Notes: generated from the sequence alone by a model not told the origin. A DNA stretch of 10,183 nt from Helicobacteraceae bacterium UBA6016 (GCA_002428055.1 DIZY01000080.1:461-10643); one strand, 5' to 3'. Counted from the stretch's first letter, positions 1 through 6,304 are shown. Numbers and translations are program-made.

Positions 1-516
1 CAAGTTGTCGTATTAGCTCCAAACGAAGTATGGAGCTCTGATATTACTTATATCCCAATCAGAGGCGGACATATGTATCTTGCCGCTATTATCGACTGGC
101 ATTCAAGGGCAATACTCTCTTACAAGATTTCAAACACAATGGATGCAACGCTTGTGACCGATGTGTTAAAAGAGGCTATAAACAGGCACGGTATGCCAAA
201 GATACTCAATTCCGATCAGGGAAGTCAATATCGTAGCCGTGAGCATATACGACTTCTTGAGGAAAGCGGCATACAAATCTCAATGAACGGTAAAGGCAGG
301 AGTATCGACAATATAGCTATTGAGAGATTTTTTAGAACCCTAAAATACGACGAGATTTATCTAAATGAATATCAAGACGCAAAGGAGCTAAAAAGAGGGG
401 TTGCTAGTTTTATAGAGTTTTACAACTTTAGAAGATTTCATTCAAGCCTTGGCTATAAAAAGCCTATGAATGTTTATCTTGATGGGATAAGGCAAGAGGT
501 TGGAAAAGTTGCTTAG
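1..516 (+). CDS. IS3-family transposase OrfB, DDE integrase domain (5' partial)
   Basis: This is the C-terminal catalytic portion of an rve/DDE recombinase that cuts and joins the ends of its own IS element. The frame is open from base 1, so the gene starts upstream; the first internal ATG at 73 is not the true start. Visible landmarks, in order, are W-S-S-D-I-T-Y near bases 31-51 (first catalytic Asp at 40-42), the N-S-D-Q-G-S-Q-Y block (second Asp), and D-N-I-A-I-E-R-F-F with the catalytic Glu followed by L-K-Y. The family's usual C-terminal block, F-H-S-S-L-G-Y-K-K-P, comes next. The usual His before the second Asp is Asn here, a small deviation. In IS3 elements the active protein is normally an OrfAB frameshift fusion; OrfA is not in the window. 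The family call is very secure. Confidence 0.95.
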   Translation, partial: QVVVLAPNEVWSSDITYIPIRGGHMYLAAIIDWHSRAILSYKISNTMDATLVTDVLKEAINRHGMPKILNSDQGSQYRSREHIRLLEESGIQISMNGKGRSIDNIAIERFFRTLKYDEIYLNEYQDAKELKRGVASFIEFYNFRRFHSSLGYKKPMNVYLDGIRQEVGKVA

Positions 517-548
517 CGGGGCTTTTTTAAAAGTGAAGATGAACTCTT

Positions 549-580
549 GGAAAATTGTCTTGACAAGTGGTGGCAGTTTA
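549..580 (+). repeat. Putative right terminal inverted repeat (IRR) of the IS with outward TTGACA
   Basis: This stretch lies between the transposase stop (516) and the point where MacA coding resumes (580). Its position and its G/C-rich tip (GTGGTGGCAG at 568-577) suit an IS3-type terminal repeat, but the matching left end is outside the window, so the exact limit (575 if the element ends in CA, up to 580 otherwise) is uncertain. It contains a perfect outward-facing -35 hexamer TTGACA at 560-565. In IS911 and IS2 the right repeat supplies a -35 that pairs with a -10 in the left repeat when the ends are joined in a circle. A similar role here is inference. Confidence 0.55.
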
Positions 581-1227
581 ATCTGCATACGCCTCAAATC
601 CTGCGCAATTTTGAACAGCGTAGGAGTCTGGAAGCTCGCTGCCACCGTCTGACCCACATCTATCTGTCTATCTATCACGACTCCTGATACTGGAGATTTG
701 ATAATCGAATAATCTCTATTTGTAGCGTCTTTCGTGTGCGATGCTTTTGAAAGAGCGAGTTGTGCTTTTGCGCTTTTTAGAGCTTGCACGCTCTGGTCTA
801 GCTCCTGCCTTGAGACATACTCTTTTGCATATAGCTCTCGCATTCTCTTTTCGTATGTTGCCGCAAGCTCCAAAGAAGCCTCCGCCGCTTTCACGCTAGC
901 TTCGCTCTGCGCCATCTGTGCATCGTACAGCGAGGGGTCAAGTACGGCAAGCACCTGTCCTGCTTTTACCTTGTCGTTATAGTCAACAAGTAGCTTTTTG
1001 ACCGTACCGGAGACTTGAGTACCTACGCTTACAAGCACTACCGGATTTAGTACGCCGTTTGCCGATACGCTTTGCGCTACGGCGCCCTGCTCTATTTTTG
1101 CGGTTTTATACACCTGCGTATCTTTGGACATTGAGCCAAAATAATACCACCCGCCCCCGCCAAGAACCGCCAAAGCCGCTACCGCCGCTATAATTTTTTT
1201 ACCGGTCATTAAGTTTTTTAGTTCCAT
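580..1227 (-). pseudogene. macA: macA-like periplasmic adaptor (membrane fusion protein), truncated by IS insertion
   Basis: This is the N-terminal part of a MacA-type adaptor, which links an inner-membrane exporter (MacB in the classical system) to a TolC channel. Residues about 8-27 form an N-terminal membrane anchor. A lipoyl half-motif follows (V-G-T-Q-V-S-G-T-V-K-K-L, then V-K-A-G-Q-V-L-A-V-L-D-P), then an alanine-rich alpha-hairpin (about residues 97-170). The second lipoyl half (I-K-S-P-V-S-G-V-V-I-D-R) and the start of the beta-barrel come next. Native sequence stops at about residue 216 (base 580). The open frame runs on into the IS for 45 meaningless residues and stops at 442. The family is usually about 370-400 aa, so most of the beta-barrel and the membrane-proximal domain are lost. 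The ATG at 1225-1227 lies one base after the tolC stop. No macB is visible; it would lie beyond the IS. The product is very probably non-functional. Confidence 0.88.
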
Positions 1228-1228
1228 C

Positions 1229-2626
1229 TTATTTTTTGCCGCCTATATTTTCTATTTCCGTAAAGTTCAGTTTTCCCATACTTTGAGCGAGCGTCGCCTT
1301 GGCTATGTACCAATTATATAAAGCTTCAACGCTCTGTTGCTTTGCGCTTGCAAATGCGCTTTGAGCACTCAGAAGGTCAAGTATACTCCCGACCCCCGCC
1401 TTATATCTGCCGCTAGCCGTCTTCATCGACTGCTCGGCGCTAATGAGTAGGTCTTTACTTACTTTTATGGCGTTTGTTTACGTCGTTAGGTTGTTGTAGG
1501 CTTTGTAGACATCGAGCGCCGCCTGTTTTTCAAGCCTCACAAACTCCAGCTCTCTTATCTTCGTCTGAGCCGTCGCCGCCCTTATCTTGTAGGTAGTGTT
1601 AAAACCGCTAAATATCGGAATGTTGAGCAATACACCTACAGATGAGCTTCTTGTAGGCTCAGAGGCGCTAGAGTCGCCATATCCTAACGAAGAAGAGAGC
1701 GAAATAGTAGGCTTGCCGCTAGCCTTTGCCTCCTCCTGCGAAGCTTTTGCCGCCTCTATCTGAGCCTGTGCCGCTACCAAATCGGGACGGCTTTTTTTTG
1801 CCTCTTTTATCATCTCTTCGATATTTCGCCCAAACTCCTCTCCCGCCCCGCTAGTGGAAGGCATGGCGATATTTAGAGCCGTATGCGGGTCAAGATTTAG
1901 GATATTTGCCAAATCGCCCCGTGTATTTTTGAGGTTCCCCTCTGCTCTGCCTCTATTCAGCTCAGCTTGCGAGTATGCCGTAAGAGCTTGCAACTTATCT
2001 GCTGGAGTTGCGATGCCGACCTGATACCTTGCCGTCGCCGCCTCATAGCTCTCTTTTGCCAGTTTTTCGGTCTCTATATATGCCTCAAGCAACGCCTTAG
2101 CCGCAAAAAGGGAGTAATAAGAGTGTATCGTAGACAAAAAGAGAGACTGAACTTTTGCGCTTTGCGTAGCATTTGCGGCGTCAAGAAGCCTTTTTGCATT
2201 TTCTACGCTTGCCTCTCTTGCGCCAAAGTCGTATAGAAGATATGAGAAGTTGATGGAACCGCTTTGGGTAGTGACGGATGTGTTTGTATTTTTGGAGTTT
2301 TGTTTTGCGCCGTTTGAATAGAGAGTAGCGTCAACGGAGGGCAGATACGACGATTTTGCGACGCCCACCTGCTCAGCTTGATACAGCGCCCCTATCCATG
2401 CCGATTTTGTCTCAGGATTGTTGCAAAGAGCGAAGTTCACGACCTCTACAAGCCCCATTTCTTTGGATAAATCTGGCTGAGAGCAAGAGAGATTGGAGTA
2501 AGACTCCAGCCTCTTCGTACTCTGCGAAACCGAAAAAGGATCACCGAAATCCGCCGCCTCTACACAAACAGGAAGCAGGCACGCAATGCAAAAACGCAAC
2601 GCTATATTTGAGTATCTATATGACAT
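1229..2626 (-). pseudogene. tolC: TolC-family outer-membrane efflux protein with internal stop codon
   Basis: This is a TolC/OEP-type channel subunit that would carry MacA-linked export across the outer membrane. It has an N-terminal signal peptide (hydrophobic stretch ending V-E-A, cleavage before A-D-F-G). It also has the two structural repeats typical of the family, with long Ala/Gln-rich helices and repeat motifs such as R-Y-Q-V-G-I-A-T and R-Y-K-A-G-V-G-S-I-L-D-L-L. An in-frame TAA at 1478-1480 splits it into 382 residues and a downstream part of about 82 residues. That downstream part continues in the same frame (T-N-A-I-K-V-S-K-D-L-L-I-S-A-E-Q-S, then the second-repeat signature) to the natural stop at 1229-1231. 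The whole frame of 466 codons matches the usual family length. A single base change (for example from TCA) would explain it. The loss removes part of the last helices, so the channel is probably inactive. A sequencing error is the main alternative. Confidence 0.87.
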
Positions 2627-2688
2627 ATCACCGCACTCTCATTAAATTATTAAAAAGCATTATTGCACACTAAAGTAAACGGTTTGTT

Positions 2689-2715
2689 AATAGCACGGAA
2701 GTGTTGCTATTTTTT
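2689..2715 (+). terminator. Intrinsic terminator-like hairpin with T6 tail
   Basis: A 7-bp stem AATAGCA (2689-2695) / TGCTATT (2705-2711) with a 9-base loop runs into six T's (2710-2715), the form of a rho-independent terminator on the plus strand. No plus-strand gene lies upstream within 2 kb, so it would stop transcripts running antisense through tolC/macA before they reach the toxin-antitoxin promoter. On the minus strand there is no T tract after the hairpin. Confidence 0.55.
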
Positions 2716-2737
2716 GTAGTTTTAATTTTATAAACAG

Positions 2738-2764
2738 TGATATAATCCTAATAGAATATTCTAT
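2738..2764 (+). promoter_or_regulatory. Extended -10 promoter and 14-bp palindromic operator of the toxin-antitoxin module
   Basis: TG-A-TATAAT at 2738-2746 is a perfect extended -10 element; no convincing -35 is seen at the right distance, which extended -10 promoters can lack. The start site expected just downstream falls within ATAGAATATTCTAT (2751-2764), a perfect 14-bp palindrome. A palindrome in this place is where Phd/YefM-type antitoxins commonly bind to repress their own operon. A ribosome binding site AAGGA (2765-2769) follows at once, 6 bases before the antitoxin ATG. Confidence 0.6.
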
Positions 2765-2775
2765 AAGGAATAAAA

Positions 2776-3021
2776 ATGACAACACTCGGCGTAACGGCAA
2801 TCCAAAACAAACCCTCACTACTTAAAGATACCGCAATCGGCGAAATAGTAGACAAACGAGCAAATAAAAGTCTGGGATATTTCATCTCTTCAAAGTATAA
2901 AGCGCTAATAAAACCCGCTATCGATGCGATAGAAAAAAAAGAGAAGTTAGAAAAACTGCGCAAGCTAAAAGCCCATCAAGACATCGAATTTTGCGAACTG
3001 GGCGTGGACGATGGGCTATAA
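2776..3021 (+). CDS. Type II antitoxin, Phd/YefM-like
   Basis: This is an 81-aa protein immediately upstream of, and overlapping, a MazF/PemK toxin. The N-terminal half (G-V-T-A-I-Q-N-K-P-S-L-L, then E-I-V-D-K-R and L-G-Y-F-I-S-S-K-Y) has the layout of a Phd/YefM DNA-binding domain: a short strand, the N-x-x-x-L-L helix, then a strand pair ending in a hydrophobic strand and Tyr. The C-terminal half is a Lys/Glu-rich helix followed by an acidic tail (E-F-C-E-L-G-V-D-D-G-L) of the kind that binds the toxin. It would neutralise the toxin and, with it, repress the promoter by binding the palindrome at 2751-2764. The start is fixed by the well-placed AAGGA. The family is assigned by pattern and genomic position, since antitoxin sequences diverge quickly. 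Confidence 0.8.
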   Translation: MTTLGVTAIQNKPSLLKDTAIGEIVDKRANKSLGYFISSKYKALIKPAIDAIEKKEKLEKLRKLKAHQDIEFCELGVDDGL

Positions 3022-3349
3022 AAGAGGCGATATAGTCACTATCAACTTTAACCCAAAAAAAGGCGACGAAGTGGGCAAGATCCGCCCCGCCGTCATCATC
3101 TCCGGAGACGATGAAAACTCCGTGCTTGACACGGTAGTAGTAATGCCGCTCTCCACCTCTCTCGTGGAAGACATGAAGCCGTATCGAATGAGGCTCAAAA
3201 AAAGAGACAACCTCAAAGAAAATAGCGATATTTTAATAAACCATGTCAGAGCTATATCAAAAAAACGAATCGGCGAGAAAATAGCTATGCTGTCTAGTGC
3301 GGAGTATGATGAGTTGGTTGAGTGTTTGTGTTTGAATTTTAGTAAATAA
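3011..3349 (+). CDS. MazF/PemK-family mRNA interferase toxin
   Basis: This is a 112-aa endoribonuclease toxin of the MazF/PemK/CcdB fold, which cleaves mRNA when its antitoxin is degraded. Landmarks are the N-terminal R-G-D-I-V-T-I-N-F-N-P-K-K-G-D-E block and K-I-R-P-A-V-I-I-S with the conserved Arg25. P-L-S-T-S follows with a Thr/Ser where MazF has its catalytic Thr, then I-N-H-V-R-A-I-S-K-K-R-I and a C-terminal helix. The length matches the family. Its ATG lies 11 bases inside the antitoxin gene in another frame, and only a weak GGA precedes it. Its translation is therefore probably coupled to and limited by that of the antitoxin, the usual arrangement. The protein appears intact. Confidence 0.93.
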   Translation: MGYKRGDIVTINFNPKKGDEVGKIRPAVIISGDDENSVLDTVVVMPLSTSLVEDMKPYRMRLKKRDNLKENSDILINHVRAISKKRIGEKIAMLSSAEYDELVECLCLNFSK

Positions 3350-3440
3350 TACAGAAGTAGCCGAAATCGGCGAACTGCTGTTTGACCTATCCGTGATGCT
3401 ATCGGGCGAGAGCCTCAAAGACACCATCGGCGTTTGCTAA
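3336..3440 (+). pseudogene. Possible 3' remnant of an unidentified gene
   Basis: After the toxin stop a frame of about 34 codons reads smoothly to a TAA at 3438-3440, with protein-like content such as E-I-G-E-L-L-F-D-L-S-V-M-L-S-G-E-S. It has no plausible start or ribosome binding site; the frame is closed upstream by a TGA at 3333-3335. Its composition is more GC-rich than the AT-rich genes that follow. It may be the tail of a gene removed when the neighbouring cassette arrived. I do not recognise the family, and chance cannot be excluded at this length. Confidence 0.3.
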
Positions 3441-3480
3441 GAAAGTATCTGCCGTTCTTGTAAACTCACTATAATCTCAT

Positions 3481-3502
3481 TTCCCGCCGACTTTGGCGGG
3501 AA
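3481..3502. other. Perfect 8-bp hairpin between the two plus-strand operons
   Basis: TTCCCGCC (3481-3488) and GGCGGGAA (3495-3502) are perfectly complementary around a 6-base loop. The stem is strong, but no T tract follows on either strand. It could end transcription from the toxin-antitoxin genes with the help of other factors, or be a protein-binding palindrome upstream of the next operon. A classical intrinsic terminator is not supported. Confidence 0.45.
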
Positions 3503-3529
3503 CTCTCTCAAAAAATAATCTTCGTTTTG

Positions 3530-3535
3530 TATAAT
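3530..3535 (+). promoter_or_regulatory. Candidate -10 for the four-gene cassette
   Basis: TATAAT at 3530-3535 sits 28 bases before the ATG at 3564, within an AT-rich stretch and just after the GC hairpin. No clear TTGACA-like -35 is found 16-18 bases upstream. A second TATAAT at 3470-3475, before the hairpin, is an alternative; if it is used, the hairpin would lie in the leader. Confidence 0.4.
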
Positions 3536-3563
3536 CAATAAAATTAAAGTACTGGGGTTTTAA

Positions 3564-4229
3564 ATGTTCTCATGGTTATTTGGAGGTAAAAAACAACAAC
3601 AAAACGAGCTATTTGAGAAAGTAAAAAGAATATTGGACGATGAAAATTATCAATCAAGCCTTGAACCGACGGCAGAGCTTCAAAAGAACGGCTTAAGTGT
3701 AGATATTTTGCCGAATACCGTAGGTGAATTTGGTTCCGCAACAAATCCGATTCCGGTAAATGGCGTTTTGGGTGAGATGACATATCTTTCAAGATTGGAA
3801 ACACTCGACGGTCAGGGAATATTTTTTCATAGATATTGCTCTATAGGCTCTATTGATATTTATGAGGTTGTGACATTCGGCGGCAATGAGTGGCGTATAT
3901 TGTGTTTTGATATGTATCATCCTAGGCGTTCCAAATTAGCTCCGAAAGGTTTTAGAGTTTCCAACGAGGTTAGACAGTTTAGCGGCTTTAATCATTATTG
4001 CCAACGGTTTCCCTATGACTTTGAAAACGAAAAAGCAAAAAATACGCTTGGAGACTTAATATCATTGGGCTATGTAGCTCCTAGCATAGTTTCAAAGCAT
4101 TTGAACGAACATCAATTTATTAGAAGCGATGAGCAGAAATATAAATTGGAAGTAATCGAAAAGGCTAGGGCGGCTTTTATGGCTAATAACAACGAATTGT
4201 TTATCGAGTTAATAATCAAAGTTGACTAG
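3564..4229 (+). CDS. Conserved-looking hypothetical protein, first gene of the cassette
   Basis: I do not recognise the function of this 221-aa protein. It has no signal peptide or clear membrane segment; the hydrophobic start (M-F-S-W-L-F-G-G) is too short, so it is probably cytoplasmic. A charged N-terminal helix (about residues 14-27) precedes a beta-rich core (about 60-130). The core contains compact motifs that look like a folded enzyme or binding domain: P-V-N-G-V-L-G-E-M-T-Y-L-S-R-L, F-F-H-R-Y-C-S-I, I-D-I-Y-E-V-V-T-F, F-D-M-Y-H-P-R-R-S. A helical C-terminus (about 155-220) follows. The His-Pro-Arg-Arg-Ser and Phe-Phe-His-Arg clusters would be the first residues to test for activity. 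Start ATG 3564 is preceded by GGGG (3554-3557), an unusual ribosome binding site. The stop TAG directly abuts the ATG of the nuclease-like gene, so the two are translated together and may act as partners. Confidence 0.75.
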   Translation: MFSWLFGGKKQQQNELFEKVKRILDDENYQSSLEPTAELQKNGLSVDILPNTVGEFGSATNPIPVNGVLGEMTYLSRLETLDGQGIFFHRYCSIGSIDIYEVVTFGGNEWRILCFDMYHPRRSKLAPKGFRVSNEVRQFSGFNHYCQRFPYDFENEKAKNTLGDLISLGYVAPSIVSKHLNEHQFIRSDEQKYKLEVIEKARAAFMANNNELFIELIIKVD

Positions 4230-5573
4230 ATGTCTTTTTGTGCCGATACAATCACAATTAAAGAGGTAATGAACTGCCATAGTGGCTTGCCCGTTAAAAC
4301 CCAAGACTTAATTGATTCGCTTACATATGACGAATTAATTCAATTTCGCAGTAGCCTCAAGAGAGGTATTGTTAACAAAGCCCCATTGTATGTGTGCTCT
4401 ATATGTGGCTCACATGTTTATTTAAACTGCAGAAAAGAAGAGCGCAAATTTCATTTTGCCCACAAGAAACATGCTAACTGCCCTTATGACAACGGTCACA
4501 ATCTGACGGATAGACAAATCTTGGCAATGCAATATAATGGAGCCAAAGAAAGTTTGGCGCATAAAAATATGAAAGAGTTGTTAATTGATGCCCTATCAAA
4601 CGATGCAAGCTTTGGTAATATTGAGTCTGAAATCGTAGTTAAGGGTTTTGATGGTGAATGGCGTAAACCAGATGTGAAGGCTAAGTATTGTGACAAGCTT
4701 ATTGCCTTTGAGATACAGCTTTCAACTACTTTTTTGAGTGTTATTGTCGAGCGTAGAGAATTTTATCTCAAAAATAATGCATTAATTTTTTGGATTTTTA
4801 ATGATTTTGATCCAAAAAATACGAAAATGACTCAAGAAGATATTTTCTACAACAATAATGGTAATGTTTTTATTATTGACAATAAAACCGTTGAAAAGTC
4901 AAAAGAAAAACAGGCTTTTCATGTACGCTGTATGTGGATGAAAAATAAAGGTGAGCCTCAAAAAGTAGAATGGGGTGCCTCCATCGTTGCTTTTACAGAT
5001 TTGACGCTTGACCTTAAAAAGCAAAGAGCTTTTTATTTTGACCTAGAAAGCAACGATATATCTACTAAAAAAGAACGAGCTAGGCACGAGTTTTTAGAAT
5101 GGTACGAAAAAGAAACAAGGGGTAAAAGTGGCTATGAAATAAGTGAGAATTTTGGTGTTGAGTTTAGAGAATGGATTGCAAAATTCAGGGAGTATGGTAT
5201 TGATATTCCACAAAAAGTTGATGATAGGATAATTGGCATTTTGTTGAGCGCCAAAAAAGGCTATCCAATTGGTTTTGATTTTAAGAAAATAATAGAAATA
5301 GCCCATTTAATATTTAATGCAAAAAATTCAATTTTAAAACCATACTTGGGTATATTTGGTTGGGCTATTAATCACTATCATGGTAAAGATTATTTAATAA
5401 ATCAAGACGAAAGCGGTAAATGGCGGCAAAAATTGAACAATATTAGAGAGAGTTTGAAAAATAACAAAGATTTTTCACACAACAAACAATACGATGAACT
5501 GATTACTTTTTTATTTCCAGAACTTGCAGGTATTCTTGAAAAAATGAATACTTTAAATACGGATATTAAATGA
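4230..5573 (+). CDS. CoiA/DUF6035-like putative nuclease with N-terminal Cys/His cluster
   Basis: The layout of this 447-aa protein resembles competence protein CoiA and the DUF6035 proteins. An N-terminal metal-binding-type cluster (C56-x-x-C59 … H75-F-A-H78 … C84) is followed by a PD-(D/E)xK-like core. The core has E107 and H111 in a helix (A-K-E-S-L-A-H-K-N-M-K), P147-D148 in W-R-K-P-D-V, then E161-I-Q163-L-S and a helix with R175, R176 and F178. E-x-Q in place of E-x-K is the CoiA-type variation. A long, AT-rich C-terminal region (about 230-447) of mostly helical character is not recognised. The annotated ATG abuts the previous stop and lacks a clear ribosome binding site, fitting translational coupling. 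A second ATG at 4269 follows AGAGG too closely (2 bases) to be preferred. The gene overlaps mntA by 4 nt (ATGA). Function is inferred as DNA processing or defence; nuclease activity is not proven by sequence. Confidence 0.72.
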   Translation: MSFCADTITIKEVMNCHSGLPVKTQDLIDSLTYDELIQFRSSLKRGIVNKAPLYVCSICGSHVYLNCRKEERKFHFAHKKHANCPYDNGHNLTDRQILAMQYNGAKESLAHKNMKELLIDALSNDASFGNIESEIVVKGFDGEWRKPDVKAKYCDKLIAFEIQLSTTFLSVIVERREFYLKNNALIFWIFNDFDPKNTKMTQEDIFYNNNGNVFIIDNKTVEKSKEKQAFHVRCMWMKNKGEPQKVEWGASIVAFTDLTLDLKKQRAFYFDLESNDISTKKERARHEFLEWYEKETRGKSGYEISENFGVEFREWIAKFREYGIDIPQKVDDRIIGILLSAKKGYPIGFDFKKIIEIAHLIFNAKNSILKPYLGIFGWAINHYHGKDYLINQDESGKWRQKLNNIRESLKNNKDFSHNKQYDELITFLFPELAGILEKMNTLNTDIK

Positions 5574-5872
5574 CTAAAACCAAAATAATAGAACACCTAA
5601 AAACAAAAAAAGATGAACTCCGGCGAAGGTATGGCATCACGCAGCTAGGACTTTATGGTAGCTACGCAAGAGATGAGGCAAATGAGGGTAGTGATGTGGA
5701 TATATTCTATGAAAGAGATAGCGGGTTTGAGCTTGAAAGCGGATTAGAGTTTTTGCGCCTGTCTGACGAGCTTGCACACGAGCTTCATGTGTCAAAAGTT
5801 GACTTTGTGGCGCTCAAATATATGAACCCGATAGTCAAACACTACGCCAAAAAGGATTTTATATATGTATAG
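5570..5872 (+). CDS. mntA: MntA-type nucleotidyltransferase antitoxin
   Basis: This is a 100-aa minimal nucleotidyltransferase of the polymerase-beta superfamily. The catalytic signature is complete: G30-S31-Y-A-R, ten residues, then D42-V-D44, with a likely third carboxylate at D78 (K-V-D-F-V). Known MntA proteins inactivate their partner HepT by transferring AMP groups from ATP onto a tyrosine near its active site. The next gene is a HepT with exactly that Tyr. The ATG overlaps the stop of the nuclease-like gene (ATGA), and the end overlaps hepT by 8 nt, so translation is coupled in both directions. This assignment is strong from motif plus neighbour. Confidence 0.93.
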   Translation: MTKTKIIEHLKTKKDELRRRYGITQLGLYGSYARDEANEGSDVDIFYERDSGFELESGLEFLRLSDELAHELHVSKVDFVALKYMNPIVKHYAKKDFIYV

Positions 5873-6290
5873 AGAAGAAAATCTGATTTTTATCTTTACC
5901 ATATTGGAGTGTATCGAGAAGTGCGGCATATATACGGATGGTTTTACAAATCCAAATGAGTTTATTTGGGCTGATGAGCAGATGAGGCTCAATGCCGTAA
6001 TATCTTTGTTTATCGCTATCGGCGAGGAGTCCAAAAAGATAAGCCAAAATCTAAAAGATGACATAGCCATGAAGTTAAACTGGTCGGATATTGCAGGAAT
6101 AAGAGACAAAATATCTCATGATTATCGTGGCGTGGATGCCGAAATACTTTGGGCTGTTATCGGCAAAGACCTACCGAGACTCAAAGACGCACTTTTGGAG
6201 ATGTTGAAACTCATCAAGCCATCAAAAGAGCTGATAAATGAGTTTTTAGATTCACAGTATTATAAACATTTGATATATCTAAGAGATTAG
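5865..6290 (+). CDS. hepT: HepT-type HEPN ribonuclease toxin
   Basis: This is a 141-aa, almost all-helical HEPN protein carrying the R-x4-H-x-Y signature (R80, H85, Y87 in R-D-K-I-S-H-D-Y). Arg and His are the HEPN RNase residues, and the Tyr is the position modified by MntA in studied pairs. An upstream helix with A-I-G-E-E-S-K-K-I-S is also typical of the family. Its ATG lies 8 nt inside mntA, with AAAGGA-like bases about 9 nt upstream. Free HepT would cleave RNA and arrest growth. HepT/MntA pairs have been linked to plasmid maintenance and phage defence. It is the last gene of the cassette, directly before a shared terminator. It appears intact. Confidence 0.93.
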   Translation: MYREENLIFIFTILECIEKCGIYTDGFTNPNEFIWADEQMRLNAVISLFIAIGEESKKISQNLKDDIAMKLNWSDIAGIRDKISHDYRGVDAEILWAVIGKDLPRLKDALLEMLKLIKPSKELINEFLDSQYYKHLIYLRD

Positions 6291-6304
6291 CCTCAAATAG
6301 CGGC

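Larger units (their letters stand above)
1..580 (+). mobile_element. IS3-family insertion sequence, right-hand part
   Basis: The window opens inside an insertion sequence. It contains the catalytic half of an IS3-type transposase followed by about 60 non-coding bases that end abruptly within a macA-like gene on the other strand. The right boundary is inferred from where the MacA reading (…QDLRRMQI) stops making sense, which places it at about 575-580. The left end, the first transposase frame and the target duplication lie outside the window. The transposase frame is open and its DDE residues are present, so the copy may still be active; this cannot be settled without the left end. Confidence 0.88.

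Noticed and set aside
734..982. Plus-strand open frame opposite macA
   Set aside because: It is the antisense shadow of the alanine-rich MacA helices, with low-complexity Ser/Ala/Cys content and no ribosome binding site.
1229..1426. Separate 65-aa protein downstream of tolC
   Set aside because: It is in the same frame as the TolC-like gene and carries that family's C-terminal signature; it is the severed end, not an independent gene.
3360..3371. Short palindrome GCCGAAATCGGC just after the MazF stop, considered as a terminator
   Set aside because: The stem is only 4-5 bp with no T tract and lies within the possible coding remnant.
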